Below are positions 15,765 through 25,079 of a stretch of 64,000 bases of DNA, one piece after another. This DNA comes from an uncultured Methanoregula sp. GTDB lineage: Archaea; Halobacteriota; Methanomicrobia; Methanomicrobiales; Methanospirillaceae. The notes beneath the pieces are model-generated. The model saw nothing but the letters and a program-made list of their open reading frames with translations. It was not told the DNA's origin and searched no databases. Position numbers and translations under genes: made by a program. The first letter of the stretch is position 1. Each line of letters starts with the position of its first letter. The DNA lies in assembly GCF_963677065.1 (NCBI RefSeq), contig NZ_OY781872.1, forward strand, positions 1,483,419-1,547,418, given 5' to 3'.

Positions 15765-15918
15765 TTAGGCTGCCATCCCATCCGGAGGTGAGTGGGGGTC
15801 ATTCTCCCCCTTTAGTGGAAAATATGCAATAAAATAAGGATAAGAGAATTTTCACAGAGCTTAAAGATATGAATTCTACAGAGCAAAAACAGGAAATAAT
15901 CTTCCTGTTAAAGCGGGA

Positions 15919-16314
15919 TCACGTCTTCCTGTCCTGGTTTTTCCGGTAATACAGACAGCCGGCAATTGCAATCAGAATCACGATAATGACTACCACAAGA
16001 GTGAGTGGATCGATAGAGAGACCAATCACACTCGGGCCGTACGCCATGTCGCGGGGGCCGGGAAGGGAACTCGCGGTCACTTCAACTTTGAAAACCGTAA
16101 TTGGAGCCGGTGTGTTCTGGTATTGCGGCGGCACAGTTACGTTCCCGACGGACACGCTGCTGCTGTTAAGTTCCGGCAGGGTAGTAAGCGGATCAACTCT
16201 CCCGAAATTACCATTCCCTTCAGCAAAAACTACCGGAACCATGAGAATGATGATTGCCAGGAATGTGAGGAGGACCGGTTTAAAGCCCGGCCGGCATTTC
16301 AGAGATTTGTTCAT
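15919..16314 (-). CDS. Small exported protein with C-terminal membrane anchor
   Basis: 131 residues. The N-terminal signal peptide has basic residues then VLLTFLAIIILMVPVVFA with cleavage likely before EGNGN. The mature part is about 65 residues, rich in Val/Pro/Ser/Thr. It ends with a second hydrophobic helix (LTLVVVIIVILIAIAGCLYY) and a short basic tail RKNQDRKT, the layout of an extracellular protein held by a C-terminal anchor. ATG at 16314. No family recognised. It is divergent from the first histidine kinase with 132 bases between, so it could share its control. Confidence 0.6.
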   Translation of the reverse strand: MNKSLKCRPGFKPVLLTFLAIIILMVPVVFAEGNGNFGRVDPLTTLPELNSSSVSVGNVTVPPQYQNTPAPITVFKVEVTASSLPGPRDMAYGPSVIGLSIDPLTLVVVIIVILIAIAGCLYYRKNQDRKT

Positions 16315-16415
16315 AGTAATCAAGGAAAATGTACGAAGGATTCATTCAACAGGTTTGTGGTTGAAACCATTTTCCATAACCGGTTCTTGTCCCCACGGGA
16401 TACCGGAGCAGGAAG

Positions 16416-16425
16416 ATTTATTAAT
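16416..16425 (+). promoter_or_regulatory. TATA candidate of the histidine kinase array
   Basis: TTTATTAATC lies 22-31 bases before the ATG at 16447. AAAGGAAA at about 16434 can serve as ribosome-binding site, so the transcript is either leaderless or starts further upstream. Confidence 0.4.
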
Positions 16426-16446
16426 CGCCCTGTTAAAGGAAACGAT

Positions 16447-19400
16447 ATGCCACCTGGGGGGGAATCGCCGGAATACGGATCCCTGGGCGTGATCACCATC
16501 ACAATTCTGCTCATTATAGCGATTATCGGAGCGGGATTCTTTTTTTACCAATCCCAGGAGCGCATTGTCAAGGACAGAATAACTTCCGAGCTTTCTTCAA
16601 TTGCATACCTCAAAGCGGATCAGATCGCAGCCTGGAGGGGGGAGAGGCTCGAGGATGCCATTGTTATATCAAAGGATCAGACCCTTGCTGAACGGGCAGA
16701 AGCGGTCCTGGTCTCTTCCGATCCCTTCAACAACAAAGATATCCTGATGCGTTTTGGCCGGATCAACACCTCCTATCCGTACCGGAATGTTCAGCTAGTC
16801 AGCCGGAACGGCAGGGTTTATGCGAGCCTTGCCCCATCAGAGATGGCAATCAGCCCTGATCTACAATTACCGCTGGCCGAATCACTCTCTTCCCGCCGGG
16901 CCATCCTGACCGATCTGATGCTGGATAATGGGGACAATTCCACCAGCATGTATGTTATCGCGCCGTTAATTCTTACCAATAGCAGTAGAGATGAAACTAT
17001 CGGTGCTGTTATCCTCACGATCGATCCTAATATAGATCTCTATCCGCGTGTTCAGGGCTGGCCGGTACCCAGTAAAAGTGCAGAAACCCTGCTTGTGGAG
17101 CGTGAGGGAGATAATGTCCTGTTCCTGAATAATCTGCGGCATCAGAACAATACCGCACTCTCCTTAAAGATCCCGTTAAGCCAGACAGCGAATCCGGCGG
17201 TTATGGCGGTAAGGGGAACAACCGGCGCTTTTGAAGGGAGGGATTACCGGGGGGTCGATGTGATCTCGGTACTGACACCGGTATCAGGCTCGCCCTGGTT
17301 CATGGTAACGAAGATTGATACCGCCGAAGCCTATTCCGCATGGCAGGCCAGTTCGGGGCTTATACTTATCCTCATTATAGGGGCGGTTGCCGGAGTATTC
17401 ATCGTCATGGGCCTCCTGTGGCAGCGCAGGCAGAAATATTATTACCGGACCCTGTATACCAATGAAGCGGTACAGAGACAGAATGAGCAGAAACGCCGCC
17501 AGTGGATGGAGGTACTGCTGCGGCTCGGGGAGATGGATTCAGCAAAAGATTATGAGATTACGGGCTACGTTCTCGAAGCTGCGTGTACGCTCACAGAAAG
17601 CCCGGTTGCATTTTTTGGCATGCTGGACCCGGAGGAGAGGATGTTTGAGAGCACGGCCTGGTCAAAATCCATACAGAAAGACCACGCAGGAAGTGCATCT
17701 TCCGGACATCTTCCCATAGATCAGGCCGGCCTCTGGGCTGAGGCAGTGCAGAGCAGGAGACCCGCCATTGTCAACGACTACGCAACCTCCCTGCCGATAA
17801 AAAACGAGATATTTACTGATAGTATTCCGGTCTTTCGGTTCTTATCAGTCCCCGTCTTCGAAGGAACGCGGATCGTAATGGTAAGCACGGTGGCCAACCG
17901 GGAATCCGGGTATTCCGCAACCGATGCTGAAAATCTCGCACTCCTTATGCAGGGAGCCTGGAATCATATCAGGAAACGTAGAGCAGAGGAAGCCCTCCTG
18001 CAGAAAACGTCGGATCTTGAAGCAGCATACGAGGAGATCACCGCAAGCGATGAAGAGCTCAGGTCAAGTTATGAGGATCTTGCCAATACCCAGCAGGCAC
18101 TCGCCGAAAGCGAACGGAAGTATCGCAACCTGTATCTTTATGCCCAGGTCGGACTCTTTGAGACCAGCTTTAAAGATGCAACGGTGGTTGCCTGCAACCA
18201 GATGTACGCCGATCTCGCCGGTTTTTCGTCTGTTGAAGACGCAATTGGAAAGGACATTCTCCATCTCTATGTGAACCCGGATGAGCGCTCTCATGTAAGC
18301 CAGATCCTCAAAGAGCAGGGATTTATCGAGAATTGTGTTGTGCAGTTCCGCAACCAGAGTACCGGCAGGATATTCTGGGGACAGTTCTCCGCCCGGTATA
18401 ATCATGAGCGGGATATGGCCGAGGGGACGCTCGTTGATGTAACAACGGAGATTGAGGCGAAAACTGCGCTCCGGGAGAGTGAACAAAGACTGCGTGAAGC
18501 CCAGGAGATGGCCCATCTCGGTTTCTGGTCGTGGGACATAAAGACCGGTCATGTGGAATGGTCCGATGAAGTGTACAGGATATTCGGTCTTGATCCAGAC
18601 GTGTTTACTCCTGAAATTGATTCCGTACTTGCCTTATCCCCGTGGCCGGAGGATCAACAGCGCGACAGGGAGCTTATCCGGAAGGCTATGGATTCCTGTG
18701 AACCTGGGACCTACGAGCAGCGGTTCCTCCGGCCGGATAAGAGCATCGGGTATTACCATTCCACGTTCCAGGGGAGATATGACCCAACGGGCAACCTCGT
18801 CTCCATTGTAGGTACGGTACTGGACATCACACAGCAAAAGCTGGCAGAATCGGAGATTATCCGGATGAACGAGACCCTGCTCCGCCAGACAAAGACGTTG
18901 TCAATCCTGAATCGGATTATCACAATATCAAACCGGGTTGTGGACCGGCCGGCACTCTTACAGACGATTCTGGATGACACGCTTGACCTGATGGATTATG
19001 ATGCCGGGGGAATATATCTCATCGACAAAGCGACACAGACTGCATCGATTGCCTGTTCAAAGAATCTTCCTCCGGAGTTCCTTGCTTCGGCTGAAACAAT
19101 ATCTATCCTCACGCCGCCCTATGATTCCCTGTTCATCAAGGGCATCCCGATTATTACCAACCATTATGACCGTGTCTTTCCAGCCAATGCAGAAAAAACA
19201 AAATTTCTCTCGGTTGCAAATATCCCTCTGTCCTCAAAGAATGAGATCAGCGGGTCCCTCAATGTCATCAGCAAACAGCGGCACATCATAACAGAGAATG
19301 AGAAAGAGACTCTGCTCTCGATCGCACGGGAACTGGGAAACACTCTCCGGAAGATGGCTGCGGAAGAAGAGATGATGAAGGCAGAGGATGCACTTCGGAA

Positions 19401-20520
19401 GAGCGAAGAGAAATACCGGATCCTCTTCAACCGGATGGTTGAGGGAAGCGCACTCCACGAGATGATCTATGATCCTTCCGGAAACCCGGCAGATTACCGG
19501 ATCCTTGATGTGAATCCTGCCTTTGAAGCCATCATCGGGATCAATCGCAACGCAGTTATCGGAAAATGCAGCCGCGAGGCATACGGAGTTGAGACTCCAC
19601 CATTCCTCAATACCTATGCACGGGTGGCTGCTACCGGTCAGCCGGAAGTGTTTGAAGTGTATTTCGCCCCCATGCGGAAACATTTTTCAATTTCTGTATA
19701 TTCCCCGCAAGCCGGGCGGTTTGCCACGATATTTGAGGATATCACGGATCGCAAACAGGCCGAACAGCAGCGCGAAGGGCTTATTAATGAGCTGGAGAAG
19801 AAAAATACCGAACTCGAACAGTTCACCTACACGGTGTCGCACGATCTCAAGAGCCCCCTCATAACGATCAAGGGATTTGCCGGCATGGTTGACGAGGATG
19901 CCAGAAAAGGCGATTTAGTGCAGCTGGAGAAGGATTTGAGCCGTATTACCGAAGCTGCAGAGACCATGCAGGAACTTCTTGCGGATCTCCTCGAACTATC
20001 CCGGATCGGGAAGATCGCAAACCCTTCGCAGCTGATACCGTTTACCAGGATCGCCCGCGAAGCCGTTGATCTCCTGGCCGTGCCTCTTGCCGAGAGGGGC
20101 GTCAGAGTAAAGATTGATCCTGATCTCCCCGTAGTGAACGTAGATCATGCCCGCATCCGGGAAGTTCTCGTGAATCTCATTGAGAACGCAATCAAGTTCT
20201 CAGGCAACCGTAAAGATCCATTGATCCATATCGGTGCTGAATATGACAGGAAGAAAGCCGTCTTTTTTGTAAAAGATAATGGCATCGGAATCAACCCCCG
20301 GTACCTCTCCCGCATATTCAACCTGTTTGAACGGCTTGAGCCCTCGGTTCAGGGAACGGGGATCGGCCTTCCCATCACCCGTCGGATCATCGAAGCGCAT
20401 GGCGGGAAGATCTGGGCGGAATCGGACGGTGAGGGAAAGGGCACCATATTCCGGTTTACCCTTGAAGGTACATACATCCGGAATACCGATAATAATAATA
20501 ACGGGCAGATAAAAGAGTGA
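16447..20520 (+). CDS. Membrane histidine kinase with extracellular sensor, GAF and PAS domains
   Basis: 1357 residues. TM1 at about 12-34, an exported Cache-like sensor (35-300), TM2 at about 301-327, GAF (about 355-505), coiled linker (EAAYEEITASDEELRSSYE), two PAS domains (about 555-800), a second GAF (815-975), a third PAS (985-1105), then HisKA with the phosphorylated His in VSHDLKSPLITIKG at 1132 and a HATPase with N box NLIENAIKFS, DNGIGI and GTGIGLPI. It autophosphorylates on ATP and passes phosphate to a receiver. The start at 16447 was chosen because it precedes TM1; the frame is open 324 bases further. The single-REC gene 5 bases downstream is the likely partner. Confidence 0.88.
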   Translation: MPPGGESPEYGSLGVITITILLIIAIIGAGFFFYQSQERIVKDRITSELSSIAYLKADQIAAWRGERLEDAIVISKDQTLAERAEAVLVSSDPFNNKDILMRFGRINTSYPYRNVQLVSRNGRVYASLAPSEMAISPDLQLPLAESLSSRRAILTDLMLDNGDNSTSMYVIAPLILTNSSRDETIGAVILTIDPNIDLYPRVQGWPVPSKSAETLLVEREGDNVLFLNNLRHQNNTALSLKIPLSQTANPAVMAVRGTTGAFEGRDYRGVDVISVLTPVSGSPWFMVTKIDTAEAYSAWQASSGLILILIIGAVAGVFIVMGLLWQRRQKYYYRTLYTNEAVQRQNEQKRRQWMEVLLRLGEMDSAKDYEITGYVLEAACTLTESPVAFFGMLDPEERMFESTAWSKSIQKDHAGSASSGHLPIDQAGLWAEAVQSRRPAIVNDYATSLPIKNEIFTDSIPVFRFLSVPVFEGTRIVMVSTVANRESGYSATDAENLALLMQGAWNHIRKRRAEEALLQKTSDLEAAYEEITASDEELRSSYEDLANTQQALAESERKYRNLYLYAQVGLFETSFKDATVVACNQMYADLAGFSSVEDAIGKDILHLYVNPDERSHVSQILKEQGFIENCVVQFRNQSTGRIFWGQFSARYNHERDMAEGTLVDVTTEIEAKTALRESEQRLREAQEMAHLGFWSWDIKTGHVEWSDEVYRIFGLDPDVFTPEIDSVLALSPWPEDQQRDRELIRKAMDSCEPGTYEQRFLRPDKSIGYYHSTFQGRYDPTGNLVSIVGTVLDITQQKLAESEIIRMNETLLRQTKTLSILNRIITISNRVVDRPALLQTILDDTLDLMDYDAGGIYLIDKATQTASIACSKNLPPEFLASAETISILTPPYDSLFIKGIPIITNHYDRVFPANAEKTKFLSVANIPLSSKNEISGSLNVISKQRHIITENEKETLLSIARELGNTLRKMAAEEEMMKAEDALRKSEEKYRILFNRMVEGSALHEMIYDPSGNPADYRILDVNPAFEAIIGINRNAVIGKCSREAYGVETPPFLNTYARVAATGQPEVFEVYFAPMRKHFSISVYSPQAGRFATIFEDITDRKQAEQQREGLINELEKKNTELEQFTYTVSHDLKSPLITIKGFAGMVDEDARKGDLVQLEKDLSRITEAAETMQELLADLLELSRIGKIANPSQLIPFTRIAREAVDLLAVPLAERGVRVKIDPDLPVVNVDHARIREVLVNLIENAIKFSGNRKDPLIHIGAEYDRKKAVFFVKDNGIGINPRYLSRIFNLFERLEPSVQGTGIGLPITRRIIEAHGGKIWAESDGEGKGTIFRFTLEGTYIRNTDNNNNGQIKE

Positions 20521-20525
20521 TTCCT

Positions 20526-20981
20526 ATGGCTGAACTTACCAGGGAACCGTTACATGTCCTGCTCGTTGAGGATAACGAAGCCCACGCCGAATTGGTCATA
20601 AGGGCGATGCGTGACCAGCAAGTGGCGAACAGGATCCATCATGTATCGGATGGTGAGCAGGCTCTCGATTACCTTTTTTCCCGGGGTGCCTTCACGGACA
20701 CGGTCCAGAATCCCCGACCGAACCTGGTCCTCCTCGACCTCAGGCTACCCCGCGTCGACGGAATAGAGGTTCTCAGGACCGTCAAGTCTACGCCATCGCT
20801 CTCACGGATCCCGGTCGTTGTCCTGACAAGTTCTGATGCGGATAGTGACATAGGCAAATCCTACGATTACCATGCCAACAGTTATCTTGTAAAACCTCTT
20901 GATTTCAAGACGTTCACCCACCTTATGAAAGACCTGGGATATTACTGGCTTGGCTGGAATGCACAGCCATTAACGGACTGA
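20526..20981 (+). CDS. Single-domain response regulator (Rcp1-like REC)
   Basis: 151 residues, all one REC domain. Acidic pair in LLVEDNEAHAELV, phosphoacceptor Asp in NLVLLDLRLPRVDG, Thr/Ser in VVVLTSSDAD and Lys in SYLVKPLDF. The extended loop with LDYLFSRGAF is typical of the Rcp1 group that pairs with phytochrome-like kinases using HisKA. There is no output domain, so it works by protein contact or as a phosphate relay. It follows the kinase by 5 bases and was probably co-transcribed. ATG at 20526; a GTG at 20517 overlapping the kinase stop is possible. Confidence 0.9.
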   Translation: MAELTREPLHVLLVEDNEAHAELVIRAMRDQQVANRIHHVSDGEQALDYLFSRGAFTDTVQNPRPNLVLLDLRLPRVDGIEVLRTVKSTPSLSRIPVVVLTSSDADSDIGKSYDYHANSYLVKPLDFKTFTHLMKDLGYYWLGWNAQPLTD

Positions 20982-20987
20982 CCATTC

Positions 20988-21002
20988 GGGGGACCAGGTA
21001 CG
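20988..21002 (+). promoter_or_regulatory. Ribosome-binding site and ACG start of the hybrid kinase
   Basis: GGGGGA at 20988-20993, spacer CCAGGT, ACG at 21000-21002. Spacing is that of a normal archaeal start. The codon is not a usual start, so this is either near-cognate initiation or a base change in an ATG. Confidence 0.45.
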
Positions 21003-24000
21003 GGATCTCCAGAGCAGTCCGAACCGGGGGAGTCAATTCCCCACATCCTTCTTCTTGAAGACGACAAGGAATACCAGAACCTTGCCATCTATGCGTTCCG
21101 CCACAGCCCGGAAAAATTCCGTATCTCGGTTGCAGGAACGATCAGGGATGCAAAAGCGATCGTTGCATCTGACCCCCCGGATGTGATTCTTGCCGACTGG
21201 ATTCTCCCGGACGGCAAAGGTATTGACATCCTGCCCCGAAAGGACTGGATAGTGACCTGCCCGCTTGTCATCATGACCGGTTTCGGTGATGAACGTCTCG
21301 CCGTCGAGATCATGAAGTCCGGAGCGATCGATTATGTGGTGAAATCCGGGAATGTTTTTGAGCAGTTGCCCGCCATCTCAAAGCGTGCGCTCCGCGAATG
21401 GGAGAATATTGAAAAGCGGCGTCTTGCTGAAGATGCTGCAAAGGATTCGCAGAAGCGTCTTGCAGACATCTTAAATTTCCTTCCCGATGCCGTTCTTGCG
21501 ATCGACAGCACAGGTCATGTGATTGCATGGAACCGGGCGTGCGAGGAGATGACCGGGACTCCCACTTCCGAGATGCTGGGGAGAGGAAATTACGAGTACA
21601 GCATCCCGTTTTACGGAGAACGAAGACCGATCCTTATCGACCTCGTTCTGAATGAGGATCCTGACCTGAAGAAGAGATATTCATCTTTCAGGAATGAGGG
21701 CGAGAAAATAATCGGAGATACCTATACCCCGACTCTGTACGGGGGAAAAGGAGCGTATCTCTGGGGATCTGCATCTCCGCTCTTCGACAGCGCCGGGAAC
21801 CGGACCGGTGCCATCGAGGTTATCCGGGATATCTCGGAACACAAGCAGAATGAAGACCTCCTGATTCGGAGCAAGGGCACGTTAAAGACACTCCTGAACG
21901 CACCTAAGGATACCATCGCACTGCTCGACCGACAGGGCAAAATTATCGATATCAATGAGGAAGGTGCCCGCAGGCTCGGAAGCACGATCGAAAAAGCTCT
22001 TGGACGCTGTGCTTACGACCTGCTCCCGGAAGGTCTTGCAAGGGTAAGGAGAGAGAAGATCGAGGAGGTCTTTGCAACCGGCAATCCGGCCCAGTTCGAT
22101 GACGAACGGAACGGGATGTTCCTCCATAATGAAGTGTACCCTATCTTCAGGCAGGATCGTGCCGGAGTAGATCAGGTGGCGATCTTTGCCCGGGATATCA
22201 CTGAACAAAAAAAGGCAGAACTTGCGCTGGAAATAAGCGAGGACCGGTTCAGGCATATCTCATCACTCACAACCGATTTTGCATATTCCTGTAAACGCCC
22301 CCCGGGAGGAGTCTTCACCATCGACTGGATATCCGGGGCCGTCAGGGCAATCACCGGGTTTTCAGATGATGAAATCCGATCAATGGGTTGCTGGAGAGGG
22401 ATTGTCGCTAGTGAAGATCTTGGCATATTTGATGAAAAGATTGCAGGCCTCAAGCCCGGACAGTCTTCCCGGTGTGAACTCAGGATACGGGCTAAAGATG
22501 GCAGAATAAAATGGCTCGTCTGTTTTGCCGAATGTGTTAATGATCCTGCATATCCCGGCTTCCACGATCTCTATGGCGGGTGTCAGGATATTTCTGAACA
22601 GAAGAGAATAGAACAGGCTCTCCATGTAAGCGAGCAGAAATTCCGGACCGTTGCCGATTATACCTATGACTGGGAATACTGGATTAATCCTGATGGCACA
22701 TACACGTACATCTCACCTGCCTGCGAACGGATAACCGGATATTCACCGGAAGAATTCTATCAGGATCCAGAACTTTTACTCAGGATTGTCCACCCGGGAG
22801 ACAAGCAGAAAGTCCAGAAACATACCGAATCCTCCAATGCGGGAGAGGAGATCAAAAAATCCTTCGAGTTCCGGATCATTACAAAAAGCGGCGAGACTGC
22901 CTGGATCGGCCATATCTGCCGCCCGCTCTTCAATGACAAGGGTGAGTTCATGGGTCGCCGCGGGAGCAACCGGGATATCACCAAGCGCAAGCAGGCTGAA
23001 ACCGCGCTCGTTGAGAGTGAGACCCGCTTCCGGGCCCTGGTCCAGAACTCATCGGATATCATTCGTATCCTTGATCCGGGAGGCCTGATAATATACGAAT
23101 CGTCATCTGCCGAGCGGATTCTCGGGTATCCGCCGGGCTCCATGATCGGCAAAAACCCCCTGGACCTCATCCATCCGGAGGATATCGGGCGGGTGAAAGC
23201 CGCTCTCGGTGAGGTGTTTGACAGGACAAACCCGGGCGTGCCAACCGAATTCCGGATCCGCAAAGCCAATGGGGAATATCTCTGGGTTGACTCTGTGGGA
23301 ACGAACCTGCTCAACGTCCACGGGGTTAACGGGATTGTCATCACCACGCGACCGATCCAGCAGAGAAAAGAGGCCGAAGAGCGGATTCTCGCTGCAAAGA
23401 GGCTTTACGAAGTCCTCTCACGGATCAACCAGGCGATCGTACGGGTGAAAGACCTTGATACGCTTATCGATGAAGTCTGCCGGATCTCGGTCAGTGCAGG
23501 CGGATTCCGTATGTCGTGGATAGGCCTGCTCGACCAGGAGTCGGGCATCCTCCGTCCCGTGGCACACGCCGGGTATGAATTGGGTTATCTCGGGTTATTT
23601 GAATTTGGCCGGAGGGATGATGAGAAAGGCCGGGGCCCGATAGGCACTGCCCTCCGGAAAGGACAGCCCGATATCTGCAATGATATCGCAACCGATCCCC
23701 GGATGCTGCCCTGGCGTGACGAAGCCATGAAACGCGGTTTTTACTCCTCGGCTGTGTTCCCCTTCCGTTATCATGGGGAAATTGCCGGTGCATACATGAT
23801 CTATGCATCAGTCAAGAACTTCTTCAACAACTCCGAGATCGAGCTCCTGAACGAGATCTCAATGAACATATCGTTTGCCCTGGACCGGTTCGATGATCAG
23901 GCCCGTCGCACTCAGGCAGAACATGCACTATCCGAGAGTGAGGAGCGGCTCCGGCTTGCAATGGAAGGTGCGGATGTCGCTTTGTGGGACTGGGATCTTG

Positions 24001-25067
24001 TAACCGGCAAGGTGGTCTTCAGCGACAAGTTCTATACCATGCTCGACTACGAGCCGGGGGATTTTCCCCAGGATTATGAGCACTGGATCCAGCTGATTCA
24101 CCCTGAAGATAAAAAGAAGGTATTGCCGGATTTTGAATCGCAGATCCGTTCCCGGAAGCCCGTATGCGAGATCGAGTACCGGGCGAAGACAAAGAGCGGG
24201 GACTGGTACTGGGTTCTCGGGCGGGGGAAAATTGCAAAGACCGATGAACAGGGGAATCCCGTACGCATCACCGGGGTGAATATTGATATCACAAACCGGA
24301 AACTGATGGAATCGGAGGTCAGGTCACTGAATACCGTGCTCGAACAGAGGGTGAAGGACCGGACCAATGATCTCACCCGGATTAACGAGGCGCTGGAAGA
24401 GGAGAATGCCCAGCGACTCACCGCGGAATCAAAACTCCGGGCATCCCTTGAAGAGAAGACCGTGCTCCTCAAGGAGATCCACCACCGGGTCAAGAACAAT
24501 CTCCAGATCATTGCAAGCCTCCTCAATCTCCAGTCACGGTATATCCATGACGATGCAACGCTTGCCGCGATCCGGGAGAGCCAGAACCGGGTACGGGCAA
24601 TGGCCCTTGTCCACGAGAAACTGTACCGATCCGAAGATCTCGCCCGTATCGATCTCAATGATTATATCAAGTTCCTTGGAACGGGCCTCTTCCAGTTCTA
24701 TGATGCAAGAGTCCGTGGCATCCAGTTCAGCCTGGATATCCGCAATATAAGCGTGAGTATCAATGTCGCCATCCCGCTGGGGCTCATCATCAACGAACTC
24801 CTCTCCAACTCGCTCAAGTACGCATATCCGGATGGGAGACAGGGCGTGATTGCCATATCAGTCAGCAAGCTCGGTCATGCAATTTCCATCCTTTATTCCG
24901 ATGACGGGATCGGCATTTCTGCAGATCTTGACTGGCGCAACACGGAATCCCTGGGCCTGAGGCTTGTCAACACCCTTGTAGACCAGCTCAACGGGTCTAT
25001 CGAGCTTGATCGCACGTCTGGAACCCGGTTTATCATGAATATACAGGAAAAAGAGGAGAAGGCGTAA
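21000..25067 (+). CDS. Hybrid REC-PAS-GAF-HisKA_2 histidine kinase with apparent ACG start
   Basis: About 1355 residues. REC domain at the N terminus ([11 protein letters not shown], phospho-Asp in [11 protein letters not shown] near 66, Lys in DYVVKSG), then five PAS domains, one GAF ([18 protein letters not shown] onward), a sixth PAS, and HisKA_2 with [11 protein letters not shown] near 1161 and a HATPase with [11 protein letters not shown] and SDDGIGI. No membrane segment, so cytosolic. The REC frame is open back to the previous gene's TGA (20979-20981, same frame) but holds no ATG/GTG/TTG before the REC core. ACG at 21000 stands 6 bases after GGGGGA, ideal for initiation. The first usual start, GTG at 21183, would remove half the REC domain. 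Domain content is certain, the exact start is not. Confidence 0.75.
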   Translation, partial: TGSPEQSEPGESIPHILLLEDDKEYQNLAIYAFRHSPEKFRISVAGTIRDAKAIVASDPPDVILADWILPDGKGIDILPRKDWIVTCPLVIMTGFGDERLAVEIMKSGAIDYVVKSGNVFEQLPAISKRALREWENIEKRRLAEDAAKDSQKRLADILNFLPDAVLAIDSTGHVIAWNRACEEMTGTPTSEMLGRGNYEYSIPFYGERRPILIDLVLNEDPDLKKRYSSFRNEGEKIIGDTYTPTLYGGKGAYLWGSASPLFDSAGNRTGAIEVIRDISEHKQNEDLLIRSKGTLKTLLNAPKDTIALLDRQGKIIDINEEGARRLGSTIEKALGRCAYDLLPEGLARVRREKIEEVFATGNPAQFDDERNGMFLHNEVYPIFRQDRAGVDQVAIFARDITEQKKAELALEISEDRFRHISSLTTDFAYSCKRPPGGVFTIDWISGAVRAITGFSDDEIRSMGCWRGIVASEDLGIFDEKIAGLKPGQSSRCELRIRAKDGRIKWLVCFAECVNDPAYPGFHDLYGGCQDISEQKRIEQALHVSEQKFRTVADYTYDWEYWINPDGTYTYISPACERITGYSPEEFYQDPELLLRIVHPGDKQKVQKHTESSNAGEEIKKSFEFRIITKSGETAWIGHICRPLFNDKGEFMGRRGSNRDITKRKQAETALVESETRFRALVQNSSDIIRILDPGGLIIYESSSAERILGYPPGSMIGKNPLDLIHPEDIGRVKAALGEVFDRTNPGVPTEFRIRKANGEYLWVDSVGTNLLNVHGVNGIVITTRPIQQRKEAEERILAAKRLYEVLSRINQAIVRVKDLDTLIDEVCRISVSAGGFRMSWIGLLDQESGILRPVAHAGYELGYLGLFEFGRRDDEKGRGPIGTALRKGQPDICNDIATDPRMLPWRDEAMKRGFYSSAVFPFRYHGEIAGAYMIYASVKNFFNNSEIELLNEISMNISFALDRFDDQARRTQAEHALSESEERLRLAMEGADVALWDWDLVTGKVVFSDKFYTMLDYEPGDFPQDYEHWIQLIHPEDKKKVLPDFESQIRSRKPVCEIEYRAKTKSGDWYWVLGRGKIAKTDEQGNPVRITGVNIDITNRKLMESEVRSLNTVLEQRVKDRTNDLTRINEALEEENAQRLTAESKLRASLEEKTVLLKEIHHRVKNNLQIIASLLNLQSRYIHDDATLAAIRESQNRVRAMALVHEKLYRSEDLARIDLNDYIKFLGTGLFQFYDARVRGIQFSLDIRNISVSINVAIPLGLIINELLSNSLKYAYPDGRQGVIAISVSKLGHAISILYSDDGIGISADLDWRNTESLGLRLVNTLVDQLNGSIELDRTSGTRFIMNIQEKEEKA

Positions 25068-25079
25068 GGTGAACGGGGT

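Larger units (their letters stand above)
15156..15918. other. Long intergenic region with palindromes and G/C hairpins
   Basis: 763 bases without a credible gene. Contents: two tandem palindromes at 15603-15639, a G5/C5 hairpin at 15751, a second hairpin GGGGG-TCATTCT-CCCCC at 15794-15810, and AT-rich stretches. The section 15240-15500 has coding-like GC but is broken by stops in all frames; I cannot assign it to a decayed gene. Confidence 0.5.

Noticed and set aside
20979..20981. TGA read as selenocysteine to fuse the REC protein with the hybrid kinase
   Set aside because: No SECIS-like structure seen and selenocysteine use is not known in this lineage. A plausible ribosome-binding site follows the TGA, so separate initiation is the simpler reading.
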